Shown: positions 22,480 through 30,056 of the stretch, piece by piece | Layout: every line of letters starts with the position of its first letter | Numbering within the stretch: position 1 is the stretch's first letter | DNA from: Microbacteriaceae bacterium UBA1487 | Lineage (GTDB): Bacteria > Actinomycetota > Actinomycetes > Actinomycetales > Microbacteriaceae | DNA: 35,521 nt | Reading direction: 5' to 3' | Assembly: GCA_002325245.1 (NCBI GenBank) | Contig: DCRR01000017.1 | Span: forward strand, 26,473-61,993 | Translations under genes and position numbers: made by a program | Notes under the pieces: generated by a model | Databases searched by the model: none | Told to the model about the DNA's origin: nothing | What the model saw: only the letters and a program-made list of their open reading frames with translations

Positions 22480-23811
22480 TCAGCTGCGGGCGAGCAGGTC
22501 GCGGAAGAAGTCGATGCCGCGCAGGTAGGTCGAGACGCGGATGCTCTCATCGATGGCGTGCAGCGTCGCCCGCTCCGCGGTCGTCAGATCGAACGGCAGA
22601 AAGCGGTAGACGTGCTCGCTGATGCGGGTGAAGTGCCGCCCGTCGCTGGCCTGCAGCATGACGTAGGGCGTGACGATCGCCTCGGGGAACAGCTCCCCGA
22701 TGGAGGCGGAGAGACGCTCCCACGCCTCGCCGCTCGCGGGCGAGACGGGCGAGGGCTCGGAGCCGTAGACGAGGCGCGCCTCGACGCCGTCGCGGTGCAC
22801 CACTCGCTGGATGTGGGCCAGCGCCTCCGCCAGGCTCGACCCGACCGCAATGCGCACGTTGACCATCGCGGTGGCCTTCTCGGCGATCACGTTGTCGCCC
22901 GCCGAGCCGCGCAGGCGGGTGACGGCGTAGGTGGTGCGCACCATCGCGTTGGTCTCCGGGCCGAGGCGCGAGAACACCGCGGTCAGCAGGCCTCGGAACA
23001 GGCCGACGTGGGTGAACAGGAAGCGCATCGGCTGCTTCGTGTGGGCGCCGAGCCGACGGATCATCTCGGCGGTCGGCTCGGCGAGCTGCGCGGGGGCAGG
23101 GGAGCGGTCCAGCCGCACGATCGCCCGCGCGAGTCGCGTGGTCGCGCCGTCGCGCACGGGCGTGGAGGCGTGGCCGCCGCTGCGCTCCACCGAGAGCTCG
23201 ATGCCGGCGAGACCCTTCTCGCTCACGCCGACGACGGCGACGGGGGCGTTGACGCCGGGGAAGATGCCCTCGACGACGGCTCCGCCCTCATCCACCACGA
23301 GGGCGGGGCGGATGCCGCGCTGCTCGAGCAGGTCGACGATCGCGGGGGCGCCGTGGCCGGCGACCTCCTCATCGTAACCGAAGGCCAGGTAGACGTCGGC
23401 GGCGGGGGTGAAGCCTTCGGCGAGCCGCGACTCGACCGCCTCCAGGATGCTGCCGAGCGCGCCCTTGTCGTCGATCGCGCCGCGGCCGCGCACGCGCTCC
23501 TCGCCGTCCTCATCGCGCACCAGCTCCGCCTCGAAGGCGGGGAACTGCCAGCCTGGCTCGTCGGCGGGCACCACATCCTGGTGGGCCATCAGCACGAGCG
23601 GCGCGGCGGCGGCGTCCCGACCGGCCCAGCGGAAGAAGAGGGATGCCTCGCCGACGAGCTCGTGCTCGAGTCGCTCGTGCACGAGCGGGAACAGCTCGGC
23701 GAGCTTCGCGCGGAACGCCGCGAAGGCCTCCCAGTCCAGCTCCTCGGAGTTCGAACGGGAGACGGTCGGAATCCGGATGAGTTCGCGCAGGCGGTCGACA
23801 GGGGTGCTCAC
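22480..23811 (-). CDS. M20 family metallopeptidase, carboxypeptidase S-like
   Basis: A 443-residue zinc peptidase of the M20 family, in the branch with yeast Cps1 and PM20D1. The metal and catalytic residues are seen in LMAHQDVVPADE, GRGAIDDKGALG and FGYDEEVAGHG, and a late His in ASDGRHFTRISEHVYRF. The middle segment (about 195-330) is the dimerisation domain. No signal peptide, so cytoplasmic; substrates could be dipeptides or N-acylated amino acids. GTG 23811 lies 6 bases after TAGTGT on the minus strand. It converges on the GDPD gene (6-base gap) and diverges from the DUF6804 gene. Confidence 0.9.
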   Translation of the reverse strand: MSTPVDRLRELIRIPTVSRSNSEELDWEAFAAFRAKLAELFPLVHERLEHELVGEASLFFRWAGRDAAAAPLVLMAHQDVVPADEPGWQFPAFEAELVRDEDGEERVRGRGAIDDKGALGSILEAVESRLAEGFTPAADVYLAFGYDEEVAGHGAPAIVDLLEQRGIRPALVVDEGGAVVEGIFPGVNAPVAVVGVSEKGLAGIELSVERSGGHASTPVRDGATTRLARAIVRLDRSPAPAQLAEPTAEMIRRLGAHTKQPMRFLFTHVGLFRGLLTAVFSRLGPETNAMVRTTYAVTRLRGSAGDNVIAEKATAMVNVRIAVGSSLAEALAHIQRVVHRDGVEARLVYGSEPSPVSPASGEAWERLSASIGELFPEAIVTPYVMLQASDGRHFTRISEHVYRFLPFDLTTAERATLHAIDESIRVSTYLRGIDFFRDLLARS

Positions 23812-23817
23812 TCCTCG

Positions 23818-23857
23818 ACACTACAAGTGCGAGCGCGGCCGCCGCGCTCGGTATGCT
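23818..23857. promoter_or_regulatory. Divergent -10 boxes around a palindrome
   Basis: TAGTGT (minus strand, complement of 23818-23823) serves the M20 gene and TATGCT (23852-23857) the DUF6804 gene; each is 6 bases before its start codon. Between them lies GAGCGCGG (23831-23838) / CCGCGCTC (23842-23849), a perfect 8-bp inverted repeat with a 3-base spacer, placed over both -35 regions. Confidence 0.5.
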
Positions 23858-23863
23858 TTCGGC

Positions 23864-24226
23864 ATGAGTTCGAGGTCGCGCGAGTCCGCTCCGGTGCTCC
23901 TTCGTCTCGCGCTCGCGCCCGCCGTCATCGCCGCGATGGCCCTGCTCATCGGCGTGGCGCTGCTCGACACCGATGCGTTTCTCGTCATCCGGTTCATCGT
24001 CTCGATCTTCGCGCTGATCATCGCCTGGTTCGCGGTGCGCGCGCGTCACTGGTGGTGGGTGCCGCCGCTCGGCGCGATCGCCGTGGTGTGGAATCCGGTG
24101 CTGCCGATCGCGGTGCCCGGCGACTGGTGGCTCGGCCTCCAGTACCTGGCGGGGCTCGTCGTGGTCGCCGCGGGCATGCTGATCCGCGTCGCGGTCGTGC
24201 CCGCGAGCGGGTCGCGGACCCGCTAA
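23864..24226 (+). CDS. DUF6804 family membrane protein
   Basis: A 120-residue protein with four membrane segments (about 12-32, 38-57, 65-85, 90-110). The sequence RARHWWWVPPLGAIAVVWNPVLPI in the middle is what I associate with DUF6804, a family of unknown function found in actinobacteria and elsewhere. ATG 23864 lies 6 bases after TATGCT. The gene ends 14 bases before the promoter of the helicase gene. Confidence 0.75.
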   Translation: MSSRSRESAPVLLRLALAPAVIAAMALLIGVALLDTDAFLVIRFIVSIFALIIAWFAVRARHWWWVPPLGAIAVVWNPVLPIAVPGDWWLGLQYLAGLVVVAAGMLIRVAVVPASGSRTR

Positions 24227-24240
24227 GGCGAGGATTCGGC

Positions 24241-24402
24241 TAGACTGGGGCCACGTTCCGCCCCACCGGCCAAAGCCGGGTCTGGGATTCCGCGGAAAGT
24301 ACACGGTGAACGCCGATCCCGCATGGCGGTCCCGTTTTACATAGCAACGGCCTGAGCATCAGGCGGATCGACCGGCATTCTGGCGAATGCTCGAGGAGAA
24401 TC
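24241..24402 (+). promoter_or_regulatory. Promoter and structured 5' leader of the SNF2 helicase gene
   Basis: TAGACT at 24241-24246 predicts a start near 24253 and a leader of about 150 bases, the longest here. It can form hairpins 24266-24270/24275-24279 (CCGGC, CAAA loop, GCCGG), 24351-24355/24360-24364 (roughly CCTGA/CAGG region) and a perfect 24375-24380/24385-24390 (GCATTC, TGGC loop, GAATGC) just before GAGGAG. Two overlapping mini-ORFs are present, VNADPAWRSRFT (24306-24344) and MAVPFYIATA (24323-24355). I recognise no riboswitch. Confidence 0.4.
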
Positions 24403-26523
24403 ATGGCCCAAACCGGGCAGAAGTCGCGCAACGGGGGACGCCGCGCTGCGCCGCAGCGCAAGCGTCAGCACCAGGACGAGACGGGTGTCATCCCCGTCCT
24501 GGCGCGCATCGTGCGCACGATCGAGAACTCGGCCGAGCGCGGCAAGGTGAACGCCGCGAACCGCACCCGGTTCCGTGTCGTCGCGGTGCTCGTGCGCGAG
24601 GAGCGCGCACGGATCAAGGCGGATGCGAGCCTTGGCGACGCGGAGCGCAGCAAGGAGCTCACCCGCCTCGACGGCATCGCCACGATCATGGCGAAGACGG
24701 CCTCGCGCGACACCAGCCTGATCCGGCTGCTGACCGACACGGCGCCGCTGTCGACGGCGGCCCTCGAGGTGCGCCGCACGATCCTGATGGAGGCGGGCGC
24801 CGAGCTCAGCCCCGAGGATCTCGTGATCGTGACCGAGACCCCGGAGAAGACGCCGGCGGAGGACCGCCAGGTCATTCCGCAGTCGGTCAAGCAGTACCAG
24901 ATGTCGAATCCGTTCCTCGCGCCCGACTTCAGCGCCGCGCAGGCCAAGCCGGCCACCGAGGGGCGTCTGGCGAACTGGGAGCTCATCGAGCCGCTGTTCC
25001 GCTCCTTCGAGGTCGGCGCCGGCGGCGGCGCCGCCACCATGAACCTGCCCGCGCCGCGCACCCGCGAGACGCCGGGCGGCACCGAGCTGATGATCCACCA
25101 GGCGCGCTTCATCGAGTCGGCGCGCACCGGGCACCGCAGCTTCCTGCTCGCCGATGAGCCGGGTCTCGGCAAGACGGCGCAGGCGCTGCTCGCGGCCCAC
25201 GTCTCGGGCTCCTACCCGCTGCTGGTGGTCGTGCCGAACGTCGTCAAGGTGAACTGGGCGCGCGAGGTCGAGAAGTGGACGCCGCAGCGCACCGCCACCG
25301 TGGTGCACGGCGACGGCGACGATCTGGACGCCTTCGCCGACGTCACGATCGTCAACTACGAGATCCTCGACCGGCACGCCGCGTGGCTCAGCCGTCGCGG
25401 ATTCAAGGGCATGATCGTCGACGAGGCGCACTTCATCAAGAACAAGGAGTCGCAGCGGTCGAAGAACGTGCTCGCGATCGCGAAGAGCATCCGCGCCGTC
25501 AGCCCGAACGCCCTGTTCATCGCCCTCACCGGAACCCCGCTCATCAACCAGATCGAGGACTTCCGGATGATCTGGCAGTACCTCGGCTGGATCGACGACA
25601 AGAAGCCGCTCGCCCAGCTGATGAAGAAGCTGGAGGAGACCGAGCGCACGCCCGGCGATCCCGGCTTCTTCGCCGCCGCGCGCGGCGCCGTGATCGACAT
25701 GGGCATCGTGCGGCGCAAGAAGGAGGATGTCGCCGCCGACATCCCCGCACGCCGCATCGCCGACATCCCGGTCGAGCTCGACGGGGAGGCGGGGCGCTCG
25801 ATTCGCGCCGCCGAGCAGGCGCTCATCTCGCGTCTCGTGGATCGCTACCGTCGCGTGCTCGCGCAGCGCCCGGAGGCGAACCCCGAGGACATCATCCGTC
25901 TCGTGGCGCACGCCGAACTCGAGGAGTCGCGTTCCGCGGCCTCGGGGGGCGACAACGTGTTCACGATGGTGCGCAAGATCGGGCAGGCCAAGGCCACCCC
26001 GGCGGCGGACTACACGGTCAACCTGGCCCGCAACGTCGGCAAGGTGGTGTTCTTCGCCAAGCACATCGACGTGATGGACACGGCGGAGAAGCACTTCGCG
26101 GCGGCGGGGCTGCGCACCGTCTCGATCCGCGGCGACCAGAGCTCGAAGGCGCGCCAGGAGGCGATCGACGCGTTCACCAACGACGAGGACGTCGCCGTCG
26201 CGGTGTGCTCGCTCACGGCGGCCGGCGTCGGCGTCAACCTGCAGGCCGCGTCGAACGTCGTGCTCGCCGAGCTCAGCTGGACGAACGCGGAGCAGACGCA
26301 GGCGATCGACCGCGTGCACCGCATCGGCCAGGGGCTGCCGGTGACCGCCTGGCGCATCATCGCCGCGGGCACGCTCGACGCGCGGATCTCCGAGCTCATC
26401 GACGCCAAGGCGGGCCTCGCGGCCCGGGCCCTCGACGGCGTTCACCTCGACGAGAGCGAGGAGGGCTCGGTGCAGCTCTCGGCGCTCGTCACGATGCTTC
26501 GGGATGCCGTTTCGGAGCTCTGA
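24403..26523 (+). CDS. SNF2-type DEAD/DEAH helicase
   Basis: A 706-residue SF2 ATPase of the SNF2 superfamily, resembling the SMARCAL1/HARP-like bacterial branch. After a basic, Gln-rich N-terminus and about 200 residues of helical lineage-specific sequence come motif I (DEPGLGKTAQ, Lys257), Ia (VVVPNVVKVNW), II (DEAH near 340), III (ALTGTPLIN), and in the second lobe VVFFAKHIDV, VAVAVCSLTAAGVGVNLQAA and motif VI (QAIDRVHRIGQ near 633-643). Such proteins translocate on double-stranded DNA; the role here is unknown and no partner nuclease or methylase is adjacent. ATG 24403 has GAGGAG a few bases upstream. Confidence 0.93.
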   Translation: MAQTGQKSRNGGRRAAPQRKRQHQDETGVIPVLARIVRTIENSAERGKVNAANRTRFRVVAVLVREERARIKADASLGDAERSKELTRLDGIATIMAKTASRDTSLIRLLTDTAPLSTAALEVRRTILMEAGAELSPEDLVIVTETPEKTPAEDRQVIPQSVKQYQMSNPFLAPDFSAAQAKPATEGRLANWELIEPLFRSFEVGAGGGAATMNLPAPRTRETPGGTELMIHQARFIESARTGHRSFLLADEPGLGKTAQALLAAHVSGSYPLLVVVPNVVKVNWAREVEKWTPQRTATVVHGDGDDLDAFADVTIVNYEILDRHAAWLSRRGFKGMIVDEAHFIKNKESQRSKNVLAIAKSIRAVSPNALFIALTGTPLINQIEDFRMIWQYLGWIDDKKPLAQLMKKLEETERTPGDPGFFAAARGAVIDMGIVRRKKEDVAADIPARRIADIPVELDGEAGRSIRAAEQALISRLVDRYRRVLAQRPEANPEDIIRLVAHAELEESRSAASGGDNVFTMVRKIGQAKATPAADYTVNLARNVGKVVFFAKHIDVMDTAEKHFAAAGLRTVSIRGDQSSKARQEAIDAFTNDEDVAVAVCSLTAAGVGVNLQAASNVVLAELSWTNAEQTQAIDRVHRIGQGLPVTAWRIIAAGTLDARISELIDAKAGLAARALDGVHLDESEEGSVQLSALVTMLRDAVSEL

Positions 26524-26570
26524 GCGACTCACGGTCTTGTACCCCGTACTGGTCGTCCTGTCCTACAAGT

Positions 26571-26723
26571 GAGGGACACCCAGAGTGGGGGGAGCGCGAC
26601 ATGGGTGGGATCAGTAACTTCATAAGTGCACTAGTTGGGGGACTAGGGGCGGCGGTGACATCGTCGAAACGCGAATACCGGCTACGGGGGTAACCGGGCA
26701 CAGCGGACGACGTCACCGCCGCC
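26571..26723 (-). ncRNA. Candidate structured small RNA with C-rich loops
   Basis: On the minus strand, TTAAAT (complement of 26730-26735) is followed after 6 bases by an 18-bp stem, 26723-26706 paired with 26665-26648. Inside it is an 8-bp hairpin 26697-26690/26685-26678 (CCGGUUAC, CCCC loop, GUAGCCGG). After it come a 5-bp hairpin with loop CCCCCA (26646-26631) and a 6-bp stem 26607-26602/26582-26577 whose loop contains CCCCCC. The single irregular pair in each of the two long stems is G-U on the minus strand but A-C on the plus strand, so the minus strand is the one that folds. C-rich loops recall the actinobacterial 6C RNA, but I cannot confirm that. The 3' end is a guess. It follows the LysR-like gene, so it might instead be part of that gene's 3' UTR. 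Confidence 0.55.
26601..26693 (+). CDS. Possible 30-residue hydrophobic peptide
   Basis: ATG 26601 to TAA 26693 encodes a 30-residue peptide: a Gly/Ala/Val/Leu hydrophobic or amphipathic stretch (ISNFISALVGGLGAAV) and a basic tail (SSKREYRLRG). A strong GGGGGGAG binding site (26587-26594) lies 6 bases upstream. Codons rare elsewhere here (ATA, CTA, AGT) are used. The layout resembles small membrane-active or toxin-like peptides. However, the same bases form the candidate minus-strand RNA, and the G-rich binding site is simply the complement of its C-rich loop, so the ORF may be accidental. Confidence 0.3.
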   Translation: MGGISNFISALVGGLGAAVTSSKREYRLRG

Positions 26724-26773
26724 AGTAACATTTAACGGGCCGTTCTCGCCCGCCGTCTCCTTGACCCCGGCGC

Positions 26774-27319
26774 TCAGCGCCGCGTGCTGTTGGCCGTTCG
26801 GCCCCGCACGATGCCGATGAACGTGTCGATGCGCGGATCCGCGGCCTCGCCTGCATCGCTCACGCGCCAGGCCAGCCCGATCCTCGTGGGGGCGCCGTCG
26901 CGAATCGGACGCGTGACGACGTCGCGGCGCGAATGGGTCCGTGCGACCGACTGCGGCATCCGCGCCACCCCGACGCCGGCCGCCACCAGTGCGACCGTGT
27001 CGGCGTCGTCGCCGGGCTGCACGACCTCCTCGGCGAGGTCGGCCTCGCTCACGTCGTCGACCACCGAGAACACGTGCTCCTTGGCCGCCACGACGACCGG
27101 GGTCTCCTCATACAGCGGGATGACGTGCAGCTCCTCGCTCGCGGCGACGTCGCGCACGAACGCCATCGCAGCGCTCCCGTCCGTCACCGCCGCCAGCGCC
27201 TCCGACTGCGAGCTGGGACGCAGCTCAAGGGCCTCGCGGCGCATCCGTTCGCGCCAGATGCGCTCCCACTTGGTGGGGGTGACACCCGGCACGAAACACA
27301 CGACGAAGGGATCTGCCAC
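26774..27319 (-). CDS. LysR-type substrate-binding domain protein without HTH
   Basis: A 181-residue protein matching the effector-binding domain of LysR-type regulators, with no DNA-binding helix-turn-helix: VCFVPGVTPTKWERIWRERM opens the first lobe, and VSEADLAEEVVQPGDDADTVALVAAGVGVARMPQSVA is the typical LysR hinge and second lobe. Such stand-alone domains next to a DUF5997 gene, in divergent orientation, are a recurrent pair in actinobacteria; the role is not known. GTG 27319 lies 6 bases after TAGCCT on the minus strand, and that -10 overlaps the -10 of the DUF5997 gene. Confidence 0.85.
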   Translation of the reverse strand: MADPFVVCFVPGVTPTKWERIWRERMRREALELRPSSQSEALAAVTDGSAAMAFVRDVAASEELHVIPLYEETPVVVAAKEHVFSVVDDVSEADLAEEVVQPGDDADTVALVAAGVGVARMPQSVARTHSRRDVVTRPIRDGAPTRIGLAWRVSDAGEAADPRIDTFIGIVRGRTANSTRR

Positions 27320-27325
27320 CCGCTC

Positions 27326-27335
27326 AGGCTAGCCT
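27326..27335. promoter_or_regulatory. Palindromic double -10 shared by divergent genes
   Basis: AGGCTAGCCT is a perfect 10-bp palindrome containing TAGCCT on both strands (minus: complement of 27326-27331; plus: 27330-27335; two bases shared). Each copy is exactly 6 bases from a GTG start, 27319 on the minus strand and 27342 on the plus strand. RNA polymerase cannot hold both at once. Confidence 0.65.
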
Positions 27336-27341
27336 GGGCCT

Positions 27342-27752
27342 GTGAGTGAGCAGACGATGAACCCGGCAACCGCGGCCAAGAAGCTGGAGCTGCTGCTGGC
27401 GGCGACGCCGGAGGAGTTCCGCGCGAAGCCGCTGACCCGCTCCGAGGTGCAGGCGCTCATGACCGACCCGCCCGAGTGGCTGAAGGCGCTGCGTGCCGAC
27501 GGGCCGCATCCGCGCGAGGTCGTCGCCCGCAAGCTCGGCGTCTCGAACTCGGGACTCGCGCGCGGCGGCATCGTCGAACCGCTGACCACGCCCGAGATCA
27601 AGGCGCTGCTGGACGAGATGCCCGACTGGCTCGTCGCCGAGCGCGAGCGTCAGGCCGCGGTGGTGCGCGAGAACGCGCGCATCAAGCGCGAGAAGCGCCC
27701 CGCCGGAGAGCCGCGCGACAGCGGTTCGCGCAAGGGCGGATCCGGGGTCTAG
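27342..27752 (+). CDS. DUF5997 family protein
   Basis: A 136-residue soluble protein matching DUF5997 as I know it: AAKKLELLLAATPEEFRAKPLTRSEVQALMTDPPEWLKALR at the start, then PHPREVVARKLGVSNSGLARGG, which looks like a small helix-turn-helix-like unit, and a charged, basic C-terminus. Function unknown; DNA binding is possible from the middle segment but not shown. GTG 27342 is 6 bases after TAGCCT. Its stop shares CTAG (27749-27752) with the convergent gene. Confidence 0.85.
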   Translation: MSEQTMNPATAAKKLELLLAATPEEFRAKPLTRSEVQALMTDPPEWLKALRADGPHPREVVARKLGVSNSGLARGGIVEPLTTPEIKALLDEMPDWLVAERERQAAVVRENARIKREKRPAGEPRDSGSRKGGSGV

Positions 27753-28087
27753 GCGCTCCAGCGCAGGCGGTCGAGCTTGCCGAGCATCGACCAGACGGTC
27801 TCGCTCAGCTGCGGGTAGGCGAGCGCGATCTGGCGAAGCATCCGCCGGTCCACTTCGGCGCTCGGACGCCGACCGTTGTCGGCGGCGATCAGTTCGGAGC
27901 GCAGGCCGAGCACGACGAACTCGTCGATCGTCGGCAGCACCTCCATGAACGCCCACGGGTCCTCGCCGCCGTGCAGCCGCTCCCAGACGACGGTGCTGAG
28001 CTCGTCGTGCGCCTCGGCGCGCAGCACCTCGAGGCTGGCGCGGCGCAGCACCCCGGGGCGGGGCATCTCGGGGCGCTCGTTCGTCAC
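27749..28087 (-). CDS. Uncharacterised small protein
   Basis: A 112-residue helical protein that I do not recognise. It is rich in Leu, Glu and Arg, with no signal peptide or membrane segment; notable stretches are DELSTVVWERLHGGEDPWAF and YPQLSETVWSMLGKL. GTG 28087 lies 6 bases after TAGTCT on the minus strand (complement of 28094-28099). It is divergent from the DUF2207 gene, with the two start codons 34 bases apart. Confidence 0.75.
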   Translation of the reverse strand: MTNERPEMPRPGVLRRASLEVLRAEAHDELSTVVWERLHGGEDPWAFMEVLPTIDEFVVLGLRSELIAADNGRRPSAEVDRRMLRQIALAYPQLSETVWSMLGKLDRLRWSA

Positions 28088-28093
28088 CCTTCG

Positions 28094-28115
28094 AGACTAC
28101 GCGTCCGGCTAGGCT
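28094..28115. promoter_or_regulatory. Divergent -10 boxes at 28.1 kb
   Basis: TAGTCT on the minus strand (complement of 28094-28099) and TAGGCT on the plus strand (28110-28115) are each 6 bases from their start codons (28087 and 28122), with 10 bases between the two boxes. Confidence 0.55.
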
Positions 28116-28121
28116 CGCGGC

Positions 28122-30047
28122 ATGAGTCGAACTCAGCGACGCATCCGCCGTGTCGCCGGTGTCCTCGCCGTGCTGGCGGCAGTGCTCATCCCGGCCGCCT
28201 CCGCCTCCGCAGCCCCGACGGCTCGGGCGGATGTCGACGACTTCGAGATTGCATCCTTCGACGCCGTCTACACGCTCGGGCGCGACGGCGAGGGCTTCGC
28301 GACGCTCGACGTGGTCGAGACGATCGTCGCCGTGTTCCCCGACATCGACCAGAACAAGGGCTTCTACCGCGACATCCCCGAGTACTACGGCAACGTGCAG
28401 CTGCACACCGCGGTGCTGAGCGTCACCGACGACGACGGCGACGCGGTGCCGTACTTCACCGAGTACTACGAGGACTTCTACAGCATCGGCCTCGGCGACG
28501 ACAGCTACGTCCACGGCGAGCAGACCTACGTGATCCACTACGAGCAGCGCAACACCATCCGCTACTTCGCCGATGCCGAGGTCGACGAGTTCCAGTGGGA
28601 TGTCAACGGCACCGGCTGGGCCCAGCCCTTCGGCCGGGTCTCGGCGGAGCTGCGCGTCGACCCCGGCCTTGTCGACTCGATCGTCGGAGACGCGTTCTGC
28701 GCCGCGGGCGCCTTCGGAGCGACCGGATGCCCCGGCGGCATCACCCGTGAGGACGACGCCGAGACGGGGGAGGCGGTGTTCCGCGCCACCGCCGGACCGT
28801 TCGCCCCGTACGAGAACCTGACGATCGCGGTCGCCTTCGCGGGCCACACCTTCGCCGAAGGGCCGACGACCTACCCGCCGTCGAGCTACGACGATGACTA
28901 CGGGCCGTCCACGCCCCCGCCGCGTGCTCCGTGGTGGATGGAGATGGCGCTGTTCCTGGTCGGACCTCTCGGGGTGCTGGTGGGCATCATCGCGCGGATG
29001 ACGCGGAAGAAGGACCTGGCCGCCGAGACCGCGGCCAGCGACATCATCGTGCCGCAGTACACGCCGCCGCGCGAGAACATCATGCTCGCGGCGCACATCG
29101 CGGGGCGCCCCGATCGGGCCTTCGCTGCGCAGCTGGTCGACCTCGCGGTGCGTCGCAAGATCCGCCTGCTCGATCCGGGCACCGCGGGCGGCGACGAGTA
29201 CTCCGCCGAGCTCGTGACGGCCGAGGGCGTCGACCGCCACGAGCGCGCGCTGCTGGTCGGGATCTTCGGCGGCGGCCTCGAGCCCGGCTCGCGCTTCGCG
29301 CTGTCGAGTTCGAGCAAGACGCTCTCCGCGGCATTCCACCGGGGCCAGACGGCGATCACCGAGGAGATCACCTCGCAGGGCTACGCTGCCGGCACCAGGC
29401 TGCGTCCCCTGTCGGCGGGGCTCATGCTCGCCGGCACCGGCGTCGCGATCGGCGCCGTCGCGCTCGTCACCGCCTCGGCTCCGTATTCGGGCAGCGAAGG
29501 CGCCTTCATCGGGGTGCTCGCGGCCGGCTGGGGAGCGCTGCAGACCTTTTCGCACTCGTCGAGCCGTCGCGTGCTCACCTCGAAAGGCGAGAAGCTCAAC
29601 GACTACCTGCTCGGAATGAAGGACTACCTCGAGCTCGCGGAGAAGGACCGCTTCGCGATGCTGCAGTCGGTCACCGGCGCCGACCGCATCCGCGTTGACG
29701 ATCAGACCGAGCTCGTCAAGCTGTACGAGAAGCTGCTGCCGTGGGCGGTGCTCTGGGGTGTCGAGCGCAGCTGGGGCGAGGTGCTGGTGGCCGCCGCCGC
29801 CGAGGCCCGCACGCCGATCGAGTGGATGTCCAGCCGCGATCAGCTGACCGGCTGGCGGCTCTACTCGATCGTCTCCAGCGTCAGCCGGTCCACTCCGGCG
29901 CCGCCGGTGGTGGCGCGCTCCCGCTCCACCGGCTTCACGTCGGGCGGCGGTTGGTCGTCCAGTGGGGGTTCGAGCTCGAGCAGCTTCTCCTCCGGAGGCG
30001 GGTTCTCCGGCGGCGGGGGCGGCGGAGGAGGCGGCCGCGGCCGATAA
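28122..30047 (+). CDS. DUF2207 membrane protein
   Basis: A 641-residue protein with a signal peptide (RRVAGVLAVLAAVLIPAASASA, about 6-27), an extracytoplasmic DUF2207 beta domain (about 35-250) containing NKGFYRDIPEYYGN and QRNTIRYFADAEVDEFQWDVNG-like sequence, a membrane helix near 278-295, a cytoplasmic part, two more helices near 425-475, and a C-terminal tail of Ser and Gly runs. This is the usual architecture; the function of the family is unknown. ATG 28122 is 6 bases after TAGGCT. Its stop codon TAA is the start of the -10 box of the next gene. Confidence 0.9.
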   Translation: MSRTQRRIRRVAGVLAVLAAVLIPAASASAAPTARADVDDFEIASFDAVYTLGRDGEGFATLDVVETIVAVFPDIDQNKGFYRDIPEYYGNVQLHTAVLSVTDDDGDAVPYFTEYYEDFYSIGLGDDSYVHGEQTYVIHYEQRNTIRYFADAEVDEFQWDVNGTGWAQPFGRVSAELRVDPGLVDSIVGDAFCAAGAFGATGCPGGITREDDAETGEAVFRATAGPFAPYENLTIAVAFAGHTFAEGPTTYPPSSYDDDYGPSTPPPRAPWWMEMALFLVGPLGVLVGIIARMTRKKDLAAETAASDIIVPQYTPPRENIMLAAHIAGRPDRAFAAQLVDLAVRRKIRLLDPGTAGGDEYSAELVTAEGVDRHERALLVGIFGGGLEPGSRFALSSSSKTLSAAFHRGQTAITEEITSQGYAAGTRLRPLSAGLMLAGTGVAIGAVALVTASAPYSGSEGAFIGVLAAGWGALQTFSHSSSRRVLTSKGEKLNDYLLGMKDYLELAEKDRFAMLQSVTGADRIRVDDQTELVKLYEKLLPWAVLWGVERSWGEVLVAAAAEARTPIEWMSSRDQLTGWRLYSIVSSVSRSTPAPPVVARSRSTGFTSGGGWSSSGGSSSSSFSSGGGFSGGGGGGGGGRGR

Positions 30048-30050
30048 ACT
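30045..30050 (+). promoter_or_regulatory. -10 box of the J-domain gene built on the DUF2207 stop
   Basis: TAAACT at 30045-30050 lies 6 bases before ATG 30057; its TAA is the DUF2207 stop codon. Same design as 7543-7548. Confidence 0.55.
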
Positions 30051-30056
30051 CGACCG

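Noticed and set aside
26571..26723. SRP RNA, tmRNA or RNase P RNA
   Set aside because: None of their conserved cores (GGAA-loop helix, tRNA-like end, P4-type motifs) is visible; only C-rich loops suggest a 6C-like RNA, which I could not confirm.
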